A model generated the notes under the pieces. That model saw only the letters and a program-made list of their open reading frames with translations, did not search any database and was not told the origin of the DNA. From NCBI GenBank assembly GCA_039707465.1, contig CM077644.1, positions 83,763,375 through 83,827,374 of the forward strand: 64,000 nucleotides of DNA, given 5' to 3'. Source of the stretch: Rhabdophis nuchalis (taxonomy: Eukaryota; Chordata; Lepidosauria; Squamata; Natricidae). Both the position numbers and the translations under genes were made by a program. How positions within the stretch are numbered: position 1 is the stretch's first letter; the number at the start of each line of letters is the position of its first letter. Shown piece by piece: positions 23,774-36,562 of the stretch.

Positions 23774-26700
23774 TATTGCATCAGCAGACAGGGTATATTA
23801 GTATAGGTAATTGTTTCTCAACAACCTGTTATTAGGCCCCAATTAAGGGAGGAGACATACTGTTTCCTTTACTGCCTTTCGACTCATCACCAGAGATCAT
23901 CTAGACAGCAAGCCAAGAATTACGTTGAGTGATTTTTTAGATATGTGTGTTAGTTTTATGAGCTGATCAATAAATTAAATTAGAGAGAGACCAGGATAGA
24001 TCTATTTCGAGCTTATTAGCTCTCATCAGCTGGCCATACCCCTTACTGGGATTCGAACCGGGGCTATGTTGCATGCTAAGCAAGGAACCTAGCACTTTAG
24101 CCAAGCCAGTTCCCCTTATTGCATCAGCAGACAGGGTATATTAGTATAGGTAATTGTTTCTCAACAACCTGTTATTAGGCCCCAATTAAGGGAGGAGACA
24201 TACTGTTTCCTTTACTGCCTTTCGACTCATCACCAGAGATCATCTAGACAGCAAGCCAAGAATTACGTTGAGTGATTTTTTAGATATGTGTGTTAGTTTT
24301 ATGAGCTGATCAATAAATTAAATTAGAGAGAGACCAGGATAGATCTATTTCGAGCTTATTAGCTCTCATCAGCTGGCCATACCCCTTACTGGGATTCGAA
24401 CCGGGGCTATGTTGCATGCTAAGCAAGGAACCTAGCACTTTAGCCAAGCCAGTTCCCCTTATTGCATCAGCAGACAGGGTATATTAGTATAGGTAATTGT
24501 TTCTCAACAACCTGTTATTAGGCCCCAATTAAGGGAGGAGACATACTGTTTCCTTTACTGCCTTTCGACTCATCACCAGAGATCATCTAGACAGCAAGCC
24601 AAGAATTACGTTGAGTGATTTTTTAGATATGTGTGTTAGTTTTATGAGCTGATCAATAAATTAAATTAGAGAGAGACCAGGATAGATCTATTTCGAGCTT
24701 ATTAGCTCTCATCAGCTGGCCATACCCCTTACTGGGATTCGAACCGGGGCTATGTTGCATGCTAAGCAAGGAACCTAGCACTTTAGCCAAGCCAGTTCCC
24801 CTTATTGCATCAGCAGACAGGGTATATTAGTATAGGTAATTGTTTCTCAACAACCTGTTATTAGGCCCCAATTAAGGGAGGAGACATACTGTTTCCTTTA
24901 CTGCCTTTCGACTCATCACCAGAGATCATCTAGACAGCAAGCCAAGAATTACGTTGAGTGATTTTTTAGATATGTGTGTTAGTTTTATGAGCTGATCAAT
25001 AAATTAAATTAGAGAGAGACCAGGATAGATCTATTTCGAGCTTATTAGCTCTCATCAGCTGGCCATACCCCTTACTGGGATTCGAACCGGGGCTATGTTG
25101 CATGCTAAGCAAGGAACCTAGCACTTTAGCCAAGCCAGTTCCCCTTATTGCATCAGCAGACACGGTATATTAGTATAGGTAATTGTTTCTCAACAACCTG
25201 TTATTAGGCCCCAATTAAGGGAGGAGACATACTGTTTCCTTTACTGCCTTTCGACTCATCACCAGAGATCATCTAGACAGCAAGCCAAGAATTACGTTGA
25301 GTGATTTTTTAGATATGTGTGTTAGTTTTATGAGCTGATCAATAAATTAAATTAGAGAGAGACCAGGATAGATCTATTTCGAGCTTATTAGCTCTCATCA
25401 GCTGGCCATACCCCTTACTGGGATTCGAACCGGGGCTATGTTGCATGCTAAGCAAGGAACCTAGCACTTTAGCCAAGCCAGTTCCCCTTATTGCATCAGC
25501 AGACAGGGTATATTAGTATAGGTAATTGTTTCTCAACAACCTGTTATTAGGCCCCAATTAAGGGAGGAGACATACTGTTTCCTTTACTGCCTTTCGACTC
25601 ATCACCAGAGATCATCTAGACAGCAAGCCAAGAATTACGTTGAGTGATTTTTTAGATATGTGTGTTAGTTTTATGAGCTGATCAATAAATTAAATTAGAG
25701 AGAGACCAGGATAGATCTATTTCGAGCTTATTAGCTCTCATCAGCTGGCCATACCCCTTACTGGGATTCGAACCGGGGCTATGTTGCATGCTAAGCAAGG
25801 AACCTAGCACTTTAGCCAAGCCAGTTCCCCTTATTGCATCAGCAGACAGGGTATATTAGTATAGGTAATTGTTTCTCAACAACCTGTTATTAGGCCCCAA
25901 TTAATGGAGGAGACATACTGTTTCCTTTACTGCCTTTCGACTCATCACCAGAGATCATCTAGACAGCAAGCCAAGAATTACGTTGAGTGATTTTTTAGAT
26001 ATGTGTGTTAGTTTTATGAGCTGATCAATAAATTAAATTAGAGAGAGACCAGGATAGATCTATTTCGAGCTTATTAGCTCTCATCAGCTGGCCATACCCC
26101 TTACTGGGATTCGAACCGGGGCTATGTTGCATGCTAAGCAAGGAACCTAGCACTTTAGCCAAGCCAGTTCCCCTTATTGCATCAGCAGACAGGGTATATT
26201 AGTATAGGTAATTGTTTCTCAACAACCTGTTATTAGGCCCCAATTAAGGGAGGAGACATACTGTTTCCTTTACTGCCTTTCGACTCATCACCAGAGATCA
26301 TCTAGACAGCAAGCCAAGAATTACGTTGAGTGATTTTTTAGATATGTGTGTTAGTTTTATGAGCTGATCAATAAATTAAATTAGAGAGAGACCAGGATAG
26401 ATCTATTTCGAGCTTATTAGCTCTCATCAGCTGGCCATACCCCTTACTGGGATTCGAACCGGGGCTATGTTGCATGCTAAGCAAGGAACCTAGCACTTTA
26501 GCCAAGCCAGTTCCCCTTATTGCATCAGCAGACAGGGTATATTAGTATAGGTAATTGTTTCTCAACAACCTGTTATTAGGCCCCAATTAAGGGAGGAGAC
26601 ATACTGTTTCCTTTACTGCCTTTCGACTCATCACCAGAGATCATCTAGACAGCAAGCCAAGAATTACGTTGAGTGATTTTTTAGATATGTGTGTTAGTTT

Positions 26701-27075
26701 TATGAGCTGATCAATAAATTAAATTAGAGAGAGACCAGGATAGATCTATTTCGAGCTTATTAGCTCTCATCAGCTGGCCATACCCCTTACTGGGATTCGA
26801 ACCGGGGCTATGTTGCATGCTAAGCAAGGAACCTAGCACTTTAGCCAAGCCAGTTCCCCTTATTGCATCAGCAGACAGGGTATATTAGTATAGGTAATTG
26901 TTTCTCAACAACCTGTTATTAGGCCCCAATTAAGGGAGGAGACATACTGTTTCCTTTACTGCCTTTCGACTCATCACCAGAGATCATCTAGACAGCAAGC
27001 CAAGAATTACGTTGAGTGATTTTTTAGATATGTGTGTTAGTTTTATGAGCTGATCAATAAATTAAATTAGAGAGA

Positions 27076-27122
27076 GACCAGGATAGATCTATTTCGAGCT
27101 TATTAGGTCTCATCAGCTGGCC
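27076..27122 (-). ncRNA. Hammerhead in unit 11 with a stem II mismatch
   Basis: Same fold as unit 1, but plus-strand position 27107 is G instead of C. This turns the middle pair of stem II into C opposite C. The core is intact; reduced folding is predicted. Confidence 0.85.
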
Positions 27123-28447
27123 ATACCCCTTACTGGGATTCGAACCGGGGCTATGTTGCATGCTAAGCAAGGAACCTAGCACTTTAGCCAAGCCAGTTCC
27201 CCTTATTGCATCAGCAGACAGGGTATATTAGTATAGGTAATTGTTTCTCAACAACCTGTTATTAGGCCCCAATTAATGGAGGAGACATACTGTTTCCTTT
27301 ACTGCCTTTCGACTCATCACCAGAGATCATCTAGACAGCAAGCCAAGAATTACGTTGAGTGATTTTTTAGATATGTGTGTTAGTTTTATGAGCTGATCAA
27401 TAAATTAAATTAGAGAGAGACCAGGATAGATCTATTTCGAGCTTATTAGCTCTCATCAGCTGGCCATACCCCTTACTGGGATTCGAACCGGGGCTATGTT
27501 GCATGCTAAGCAAGGAACCTAGCACTTTAGCCAAGCCAGTTCCCCTTATTGCATCAGCAGACAGGGTATATTAGTATAGGTAATTGTTTCTCAACAACCT
27601 GTTATTAGGCCCCAATTAAGGGAGGAGACATACTGTTTCCTTTACTGCCTTTCGACTCATCACCAGAGATCATCTAGACAGCAAGCCAAGAATTACGTTG
27701 AGTGATTTTTTAGATATGTGTGTTAGTTTTATGAGCTGATCAATAAATTAAATTAGAGAGAGACCAGGATAGATCTATTTCGAGCTTATTAGCTCTCATC
27801 AGCTGGCCATACCCCTTACTGGGATTCGAACCGGGGCTATGTTGCATGCTAAGCAAGGAACCTAGCACTTTAGCCAAGCCAGTTCCCCTTATTGCATCAG
27901 CAGACAGGGTATATTAGTATAGGTAATTGTTTCTCAACAACCTGTTATTAGGCCCCAATTAAGGGAGGAGACATACTGTTTCCTTTACTGCCTTTCGACT
28001 CATCACCAGAGATCATCTAGACAGCAAGCCAAGAATTACGTTGAGTGATTTTTTAGATATGTGTGTTAGTTTTATGAGCTGATCAATAAATTAAATTAGA
28101 GAGAGACCAGGATAGATCTATTTCGAGCTTATTAGCTCTCATCAGCTGGCCATACCCCTTACTGGGATTCGAACCGGGGCTATGTTGCATGCTAAGCAAG
28201 GAACCTAGCACTTTAGCCAAGCCAGTTCCCCTTATTGCATCAGCAGACAGGGTATATTAGTATAGGTAATTGTTTCTCAACAACCTGTTATTAGGCCCCA
28301 ATTAAGGGAGGAGACATACTGTTTCCTTTACTGCCTTTCGACTCATCACCAGAGATCATCTAGACAGCAAGCCAAGAATTACGTTGAGTGATTTTTTAGA
28401 TATGTGTGTTAGTTTTATGAGCTGATCAATAAATTAAATTAGAGAGA

Positions 28448-28494
28448 GACCAGGATAGATCTATTTTGAGCTTATTAGCTCTCATCAGCTGGCC
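28448..28494 (-). ncRNA. Hammerhead in unit 15 with a broken core (G12 to A)
   Basis: Plus-strand position 28467 is T instead of C, changing the essential core GAA to AAA on the ribozyme strand. G12 is a catalytic residue in hammerheads, so this unit is predicted inactive. Confidence 0.88.
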
Positions 28495-31400
28495 ATACCC
28501 CTTACTGGGATTCGAACCGGGGCTATGTTGCATGCTAAGCAAGGAACCTAGCACTTTAGCCAAGCCAGTTCCCCTTATTGCATCAGCAGACAGGGTATAT
28601 TAGTATAGGTAATTGTTTCTCAACAACCTGTTATTAGGCCCCAATTAAGGGAGGAGACATACTGTTTCCTTTACTGCCTTTCGACTCATCACCAGAGATC
28701 ATCTAGACAGCAAGCCAAGAATTACGTTGAGTGATTTTTTAGATATGTGTGTTAGTTTTATGAGCTGATCAATAAATTAAATTAGAGAGAGACCAGGATA
28801 GATCTATTTCGAGCTTATTAGCTCTCATCAGCTGGCCATACCCCTTACTGGGATTCGAACCGGGGCTATGTTGCATGCTAAGCAAGGAACCTAGCACTTT
28901 AGCCAAGCCAGTTCCCCTTATTGCATCAGCAGACAGGGTATATTAGTATAGGTAATTGTTTCTCAACAACCTGTTATTAGGCCCCAATTAAGGGAGGAGA
29001 CATACTGTTTCCTTTACTGCCTTTCGACTCATCACCAGAGATCATCTAGACAGCAAGCCAAGAATTACGTTGAGTGATTTTTTAGATATGTGTGTTAGTT
29101 TTATGAGCTGATCAATAAATTAAATTAGAGAGAGACCAGGATAGATCTATTTCGAGCTTATTAGCTCTCATCAGCTGGCCATACCCCTTACTGGGATTCG
29201 AACCGGGGCTATGTTGCATGCTAAGCAAGGAACCTAGCACTTTAGCCAAGCCAGTTCCCCTTATTGCATCAGCAGACAGGGTATATTAGTATAGGTAATT
29301 GTTTCTCAACAACCTGTTATTAGGCCCCAATTAAGGGAGGAGACATACTGTTTCCTTTACTGCCTTTCGACTCATCACCAGAGATCATCTAGACAGCAAG
29401 CCAAGAATTACGTTGAGTGATTTTTTAGATATGTGTGTTAGTTTTATGAGCTGATCAATAAATTAAATTAGAGAGAGACCAGGATAGATCTATTTCGAGC
29501 TTATTAGCTCTCATCAGCTGGCCATACCCCTTACTGGGATTCGAACCGGGGCTATGTTGCATGCTAAGCAAGGAACCTAGCACTTTAGCCAAGCCAGTTC
29601 CCCTTATTGCATCAGCAGACAGGGTATATTAGTATAGGTAATTGTTTCTCAACAACCTGTTATTAGGCCCCAATTAAGGGAGGAGACATACTGTTTCCTT
29701 TACTGCCTTTCGACTCATCACCAGAGATCATCTAGACAGCAAGCCAAGAATTACGTTGAGTGATTTTTTAGATATGTGTGTTAGTTTTATGAGCTGATCA
29801 ATAAATTAAATTAGAGAGAGACCAGGATAGATCTATTTCGAGCTTATTAGCTCTCATCAGCTGGCCATACCCCTTACTGGGATTCGAACCGGGGCTATGT
29901 TGCATGCTAAGCAAGGAACCTAGCACTTTAGCCAAGCCAGTTCCCCTTATTGCATCAGCAGACAGGGTATATTAGTATAGGTAATTGTTTCTCAACAACC
30001 TGTTATTAGGCCCCAATTAAGGGAGGAGACATACTGTTTCCTTTACTGCCTTTCGACTCATCACCAGAGATCATCTAGACAGCAAGCCAAGAATTACGTT
30101 GAGTGATTTTTTAGATATGTGTGTTAGTTTTATGAGCTGATCAATAAATTAAATTAGAGAGAGACCAGGATAGATCTATTTCGAGCTTATTAGCTCTCAT
30201 CAGCTGGCCATACCCCTTACTGGGATTCGAACCGGGGCTATGTTGCATGCTAAGCAAGGAACCTAGCACTTTAGCCAAGCCAGTTCCCCTTATTGCATCA
30301 GCAGACAGGGTATATTAGTATAGGTAATTGTTTCTCAACAACCTGTTATTAGGCCCCAATTAAGGGAGGAGACATACTGTTTCCTTTACTGCCTTTCGAC
30401 TCATCACCAGAGATCATCTAGACAGCAAGCCAAGAATTACGTTGAGTGATTTTTTAGATATGTGTGTTAGTTTTATGAGCTGATCAATAAATTAAATTAG
30501 AGAGAGACCAGGATAGATCTATTTCGAGCTTATTAGCTCTCATCAGCTGGCCATACCCCTTACTGGGATTCGAACCGGGGCTATGTTGCATGCTAAGCAA
30601 GGAACCTAGCACTTTAGCCAAGCCAGTTCCCCTTATTGCATCAGCAGACAGGGTATATTAGTATAGGTAATTGTTTCTCAACAACCTGTTATTAGGCCCC
30701 AATTAAGGGAGGAGACATACTGTTTCCTTTACTGCCTTTCGACTCATCACCAGAGATCATCTAGACAGCAAGCCAAGAATTACGTTGAGTGATTTTTTAG
30801 ATATGTGTGTTAGTTTTATGAGCTGATCAATAAATTAAATTAGAGAGAGACCAGGATAGATCTATTTCGAGCTTATTAGCTCTCATCAGCTGGCCATACC
30901 CCTTACTGGGATTCGAACCGGGGCTATGTTGCATGCTAAGCAAGGAACCTGGCACTTTAGCCAAGCCAGTTCCCCTTATTGCATCAGCAGACAGGGTATA
31001 TTAGTATAGGTAATTGTTTCTCAACAACCTGTTATTAGGCCCCAATTAAGGGAGGAGACATACTGTTTCCTTTACTGCCTTTCGACTCATCACCAGAGAT
31101 CATCTAGACAGCAAGCCAAGAATTACGTTGAGTGATTTTTTAGATATGTGTGTTAGTTTTATGAGCTGATCAATAAATTAAATTAGAGAGAGACCAGGAT
31201 AGATCTATTTCGAGCTTATTAGCTCTCATCAGCTGGCCATACCCCTTACTGGGATTCGAACCGGGGCTATGTTGCATGCTAAGCAAGGAACCTGGCACTT
31301 TAGCCAAGCCAGTTCCCCTTATTGCATCAGCAGACAGGGTATATTAGTATAGGTAATTGTTTCTCAACAACCTGTTATTAGGCCCCAATTAAGGGAGGAG

Positions 31401-34400
31401 ACATACTGTTTCCTTTACTGCCTTTCGACTCATCACCAGAGATCATCTAGACAGCAAGCCAAGAATTACGTTGAGTGATTTTTTAGATATGTGTGTTAGT
31501 TTTATGAGCTGATCAATAAATTAAATTAGAGAGAGACCAGGATAGATCTATTTCGAGCTTATTAGCTCTCATCAGCTGGCCATACCCCTTACTGGGATTC
31601 GAACCGGGGCTATGTTGCATGCTAAGCAAGGAACCTAGCACTTTAGCCAAGCCAGTTCCCCTTATTGCATCAGCAGACAGGGTATATTAGTATAGGTAAT
31701 TGTTTCTCAACAACCTGTTATTAGGCCCCAATTAAGGGAGGAGACATACTGTTTCCTTTACTGCCTTTCGACTCATCACCAGAGATCATCTAGACAGCAA
31801 GCCAAGAATTACGTTGAGTGATTTTTTAGATATGTGTGTTAGTTTTATGAGCTGATCAATAAATTAAATTAGAGAGAGACCAGGATAGATCTATTTCGAG
31901 CTTATTAGCTCTCATCAGCTGGCCATACCCCTTACTGGGATTCGAACCGGGGCTATGTTGCATGCTAAGCAAGGAACCTAGCACTTTAGCCAAGCCAGTT
32001 CCCCTTATTGCATCAGCAGACAGGGTATATTAGTATAGGTAATTGTTTCTCAACAACCTGTTATTAGGCCCCAATTAAGGGAGGAGACATACTGTTTCCT
32101 TTACTGCCTTTCGACTCATCACCAGAGATCATCTAGACAGCAAGCCAAGAATTACGTTGAGTGATTTTTTAGATATGTGTGTTAGTTTTATGAGCTGATC
32201 AATAAATTAAATTAGAGAGAGACCAGGATAGATCTATTTCGAGCTTATTAGCTCTCATCAGCTGGCCATACCCCTTACTGGGATTCGAACCGGGGCTATG
32301 TTGCATGCTAAGCAAGGAACCTAGCACTTTAGCCAAGCCAGTTCCCCTTATTGCATCAGCAGACAGGGTATATTAGTATAGGTAATTGTTTCTCAACAAC
32401 CTGTTATTAGGCCCCAATTAAGGGAGGAGACATACTGTTTCCTTTACTGCCTTTCGACTCATCACCAGAGATCATCTAGACAGCAAGCCAAGAATTACGT
32501 TGAGTGATTTTTTAGATATGTGTGTTAGTTTTATGAGCTGATCAATAAATTAAATTAGAGAGAGACCAGGATAGATCTATTTCGAGCTTATTAGCTCTCA
32601 TCAGCTGGCCATACCCCTTACTGGGATTCGAACCGGGGCTATGTTGCATGCTAAGCAAGGAACCTAGCACTTTAGCCAAGCCAGTTCCCCTTATTGCATC
32701 AGCAGACAGGGTATATTAGTATAGGTAATTGTTTCTCAACAACCTGTTATTAGGCCCCAATTAAGGGAGGAGACATACTGTTTCCTTTACTGCCTTTCGA
32801 CTCATCACCAGAGATCATCTAGACAGCAAGCCAAGAATTACGTTGAGTGATTTTTTAGATATGTGTGTTAGTTTTATGAGCTGATCAATAAATTAAATTA
32901 GAGAGAGACCAGGATAGATCTATTTCGAGCTTATTAGCTCTCATCAGCTGGCCATACCCCTTACTGGGATTCGAACCGGGGCTATGTTGCATGCTAAGCA
33001 AGGAACCTAGCACTTTAGCCAAGCCAGTTCCCCTTATTGCATCAGCAGACAGGGTATATTAGTATAGGTAATTGTTTCTCAACAACCTGTTATTAGGCCC
33101 CAATTAAGGGAGGAGACATACTGTTTCCTTTACTGCCTTTCGACTCATCACCAGAGATCATCTAGACAGCAAGCCAAGAATTACGTTGAGTGATTTTTTA
33201 GATATGTGTGTTAGTTTTATGAGCTGATCAATAAATTAAATTAGAGAGAGACCAGGATAGATCTATTTCGAGCTTATTAGCTCTCATCAGCTGGCCATAC
33301 CCCTTACTGGGATTCGAACCGGGGCTATGTTGCATGCTAAGCAAGGAACCTAGCACTTTAGCCAAGCCAGTTCCCCTTATTGCATCAGCAGACAGGGTAT
33401 ATTAGTATAGGTAATTGTTTCTCAACAACCTGTTATTAGGCCCCAATTAAGGGAGGAGACATACTGTTTCCTTTACTGCCTTTCGACTCATCACCAGAGA
33501 TCATCTAGACAGCAAGCCAAGAATTACGTTGAGTGATTTTTTAGATATGTGTGTTAGTTTTATGAGCTGATCAATAAATTAAATTAGAGAGAGACCAGGA
33601 TAGATCTATTTCGAGCTTATTAGCTCTCATCAGCTGGCCATACCCCTTACTGGGATTCGAACCGGGGCTATGTTGCATGCTAAGCAAGGAACCTAGCACT
33701 TTAGCCAAGCCAGTTCCCCTTATTGCATCAGCAGACAGGGTATATTAGTATAGGTAATTGTTTCTCAACAACCTGTTATTAGGCCCCAATTAAGGGAGGA
33801 GACATACTGTTTCCTTTACTGCCTTTCGACTCATCACCAGAGATCATCTAGACAGCAAGCCAAGAATTACGTTGAGTGATTTTTTAGATATGTGTGTTAG
33901 TTTTATGAGCTGATCAATAAATTAAATTAGAGAGAGACCAGGATAGATCTATTTCGAGCTTATTAGCTCTCATCAGCTGGCCATACCCCTTACTGGGATT
34001 CGAACCGGGGCTATGTTGCATGCTAAGCAAGGAACCTAGCACTTTAGCCAAGCCAGTTCCCCTTATTGCATCAGCAGACAGGGTATATTAGTATAGGTAA
34101 TTGTTTCTCAACAACCTGTTATTAGGCCCCAATTAAGGGAGGAGACATACTGTTTCCTTTACTGCCTTTCGACTCATCACCAGAGATCATCTAGACAGCA
34201 AGCCAAGAATTACGTTGAGTGATTTTTTAGATATGTGTGTTAGTTTTATGAGCTGATCAATAAATTAAATTAGAGAGAGACCAGGATAGATCTATTTCGA
34301 GCTTATTAGCTCTCATCAGCTGGCCATACCCCTTACTGGGATTCGAACCGGGGCTATGTTGCATGCTAAGCAAGGAACCTAGCACTTTAGCCAAGCCAGT

Positions 34401-35649
34401 TCCCCTTATTGCATCAGCAGACAGGGTATATTAGTATAGGTAATTGTTTCTCAACAACCTGTTATTAGGCCCCAATTAAGGGAGGAGACATACTGTTTCC
34501 TTTACTGCCTTTCGACTCATCACCAGAGATCATCTAGACAGCAAGCCAAGAATTACGTTGAGTGATTTTTTAGATATGTGTGTTAGTTTTATGAGCTGAT
34601 CAATAAATTAAATTAGAGAGAGACCAGGATAGATCTATTTCGAGCTTATTAGCTCTCATCAGCTGGCCATACCCCTTACTGGGATTCGAACCGGGGCTAT
34701 GTTGCATGCTAAGCAAGGAACCTAGCACTTTAGCCAAGCCAGTTCCCCTTATTGCATCAGCAGACAGGGTATATTAGTATAGGTAATTGTTTCTCAACAA
34801 CCTGTTATTAGGCCCCAATTAAGGGAGGAGACATACTGTTTCCTTTACTGCCTTTCGACTCATCACCAGAGATCATCTAGACAGCAAGCCAAGAATTACG
34901 TTGAGTGATTTTTTAGATATGTGTGTTAGTTTTATGAGCTGATCAATAAATTAAATTAGAGAGAGACCAGGATAGATCTATTTCGAGCTTATTAGCTCTC
35001 ATCAGCTGGCCATACCCCTTACTGGGATTCGAACCGGGGCTATGTTGCATGCTAAGCAAGGAACCTAGCACTTTAGCCAAGCCAGTTCCCCTTATTGCAT
35101 CAGCAGACAGGGTATATTAGTATAGGTAATTGTTTCTCAACAACCTGTTATTAGGCCCCAATTAAGGGAGGAGACATACTGTTTCCTTTACTGCCTTTCG
35201 ACTCATCACCAGAGATCATCTAGACAGCAAGCCAAGAATTACGTTGAGTGATTTTTTAGATATGTGTGTTAGTTTTATGAGCTGATCAATAAATTAAATT
35301 AGAGAGAGACCAGGATAGATCTATTTCGAGCTTATTAGCTCTCATCAGCTGGCCATACCCCTTACTGGGATTCGAACCGGGGCTATGTTGCATGCTAAGC
35401 AAGGAACCTAGCACTTTAGCCAAGCCAGTTCCCCTTATTGCATCAGCAGACAGGGTATATTAGTATAGGTAATTGTTTCTCAACAACCTGTTATTAGGCC
35501 CCAATTAAGGGAGGAGACATACTGTTTCCTTTACTGCCTTTCGACTCATCACCAGAGATCATCTAGACAGCAAGCCAAGAATTACGTTGAGTGATTTTTT
35601 AGATATATGTGTTAGTTTTATGAGCTGATCAATAAATTAAATTAGAAGA

Positions 35650-35696
35650 GACCAGGATAGATCTATTTCGAGCTTATTAGCTCTCATCAGCTGGCC
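35650..35696 (-). ncRNA. Hammerhead in the last, truncated satellite unit 36
   Basis: Core and stems are identical to unit 1. The unit is cut 19 nt beyond the ribozyme, inside the B-box region, so the tRNA-like head is lost and the sequence switches to an inverted copy of the unit start. Confidence 0.9.
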
Positions 35697-35715
35697 ATAC
35701 CCCTTACTGGGATTC

Positions 35716-35837
35716 TAGCGATGAGCCGATGGGCAGTAATGGGCATCTCTAGCGATGAGCCGATGGGCAGTAAGGGAAACAGTATGTCTCCTCCCTTAAT
35801 TGGGGCCTAATAGCAGGTTGTTGAGAAACAATTACCT
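35716..35837 (+). repeat. Inverted partial satellite unit capping the array
   Basis: TAGCGATGAGCCGATGGGCA occurs twice (from about 35718 and 35751) and is then followed by GGGAAACAGTATGTCTCC and, to 35837, the exact reverse complement of the unit start (AGAAACAATTACC). It matches unit positions 1 to about 90 in inverse orientation with a few changes and a 33-bp local duplication. Confidence 0.85.
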
Positions 35838-35840
35838 CAA

Positions 35841-36013
35841 GGGAGGAGACAAACTTGTCATCCTTCTCTGTCCTTCGACTCAACCTAGAGACCATCCAGA
35901 CAGAGACCTATTAAATTGCTGCTGTCTTTTTAGATATGTGTTAATTTTTTTTTTCTGGATGGTCTCTAGGTTGAGTCGAAGGGCAGAGAAGGTTGACAAG
36001 TTTGTCTCCTCCC
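35841..36013. repeat. Inverted repeat with about 59-bp arms from a satellite relative
   Basis: The left arm 35841-35899 (GGGAGGAGACAAACTTGTCA...) and right arm 35955-36013 (ending TGTCTCCTCCC) are reverse complements with few mismatches. The segments correspond to the tail of subfamily B units in head-to-head arrangement; the arms would form a hairpin with a 55-nt loop. Confidence 0.85.
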
Positions 36014-36090
36014 ATAAATAGGCCTAACAGGAAGCTGTAACAAAATATCCACTTCATCAATAAAGTCCTGTAGAAAGGATGATGTAATCA

Positions 36091-36163
36091 GGGAAACTGG
36101 TTAGCTCAAGGCATAGGGAAGCCTGCTTCGAATGCTGGAAAGCACCAGTTCAAATCCCTGTAG
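36091..36163 (+). promoter_or_regulatory. tRNA-like head, subfamily B copy 1
   Basis: GGGAAACTGGTTAGCTCAAG starts a 73-nt tRNA-like segment. The A box TAGCTCAAGGCA (36102-36113) matches TRGYNNARNNGG at 10 of 12 positions. The B box GTTCAAATCC is at 36148-36157, with a 46-nt A-to-B start distance, almost that of a tRNA. This is the best preserved promoter of the family. A second copy lies 344 bases downstream at 36435-36507. Confidence 0.8.
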
Positions 36164-36171
36164 GAAAGTAT

Positions 36172-36218
36172 GGCCAGCTGACGAGGGCTAAGGAGCCCGA
36201 AATGGATCCATCCTGGTC
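36172..36218 (+). ncRNA. Type I hammerhead ribozyme, subfamily B copy 1
   Basis: GGCCAG, core CTGACGA, stem II GGGCT-AAGG-AGCCC, core GAA, stem III palindrome ATGGATCCAT, C17 at 36212, CTGGTC. Compared with the array, stem II A-U became G-C and stem III A-U became G-C, both sides changing together. N7 is C, which the core tolerates. Cleavage is predicted between 36212 and 36213. Confidence 0.92.
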
Positions 36219-36515
36219 TCTTAATTAATTATTAATCATCCCTTAAATTTTTTTTAACACATATCTAAAAAGACAGCAGCAATTTAATAGGTCTCTGTCT
36301 GGATGGTCTCTAGGTTGAGTCAAAGGGCAGAGAAGGTTGACAAGTTTGTCTCCTCCCTTAAATAGGCCTAACAGGAAGCTGTAACAAAATATCCACTTCA
36401 TCAATAAAGTCCTGTAGAAAGGATGATGTAATCAGGGAAACTGGTTAGCTCAAGGCATAGGGAAGCCTGCTTCGAATGCTGGAAAGCACCAGTTCAAATC
36501 CCTGTAGGAAAGTAT

Positions 36516-36562
36516 GGCCAGCTGACGAGGGCTAAGGAGCCCGAAATGGATCCATCCTGGTG
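36516..36562 (+). ncRNA. Type I hammerhead ribozyme, subfamily B copy 2
   Basis: Same as copy 1 in core, stem II and stem III. The last stem I base is changed (CTGGTG), so stem I is 5 bp. Confidence 0.9.

Larger units (their letters stand above)
23463..35715 (-). repeat. 343-bp hammerhead-ribozyme satellite array (35 full units plus one partial)
   Basis: The phrase GGTAATTGTTTCTCAACA recurs every 343 bases from 23463 to 35468, exactly 35 periods, and a partial 36th unit ends at 35715. Units are nearly identical; I saw only scattered single changes (for example near 25163, 25903, 27107, 27275, 28467, 30950 and 31293) and a one-base deletion in unit 36. Read on the minus strand each unit has a tRNA-like head, then a type I hammerhead ribozyme, then about 200 nt of tail that runs into the next head. 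There is no AAAA on the plus strand inside the unit, hence no pol III terminator on the ribozyme strand. No protein is encoded. The high identity implies recent amplification or homogenisation. The junction sequence is GTATA/GGTAA. It is not a CRISPR array, because no variable spacers exist. Confidence 0.98.

Noticed and set aside
23463..35715. CRISPR-like regular repeat array
   Set aside because: The period is constant, but whole 343-bp units are identical and there are no variable spacers. The source is a vertebrate genome.
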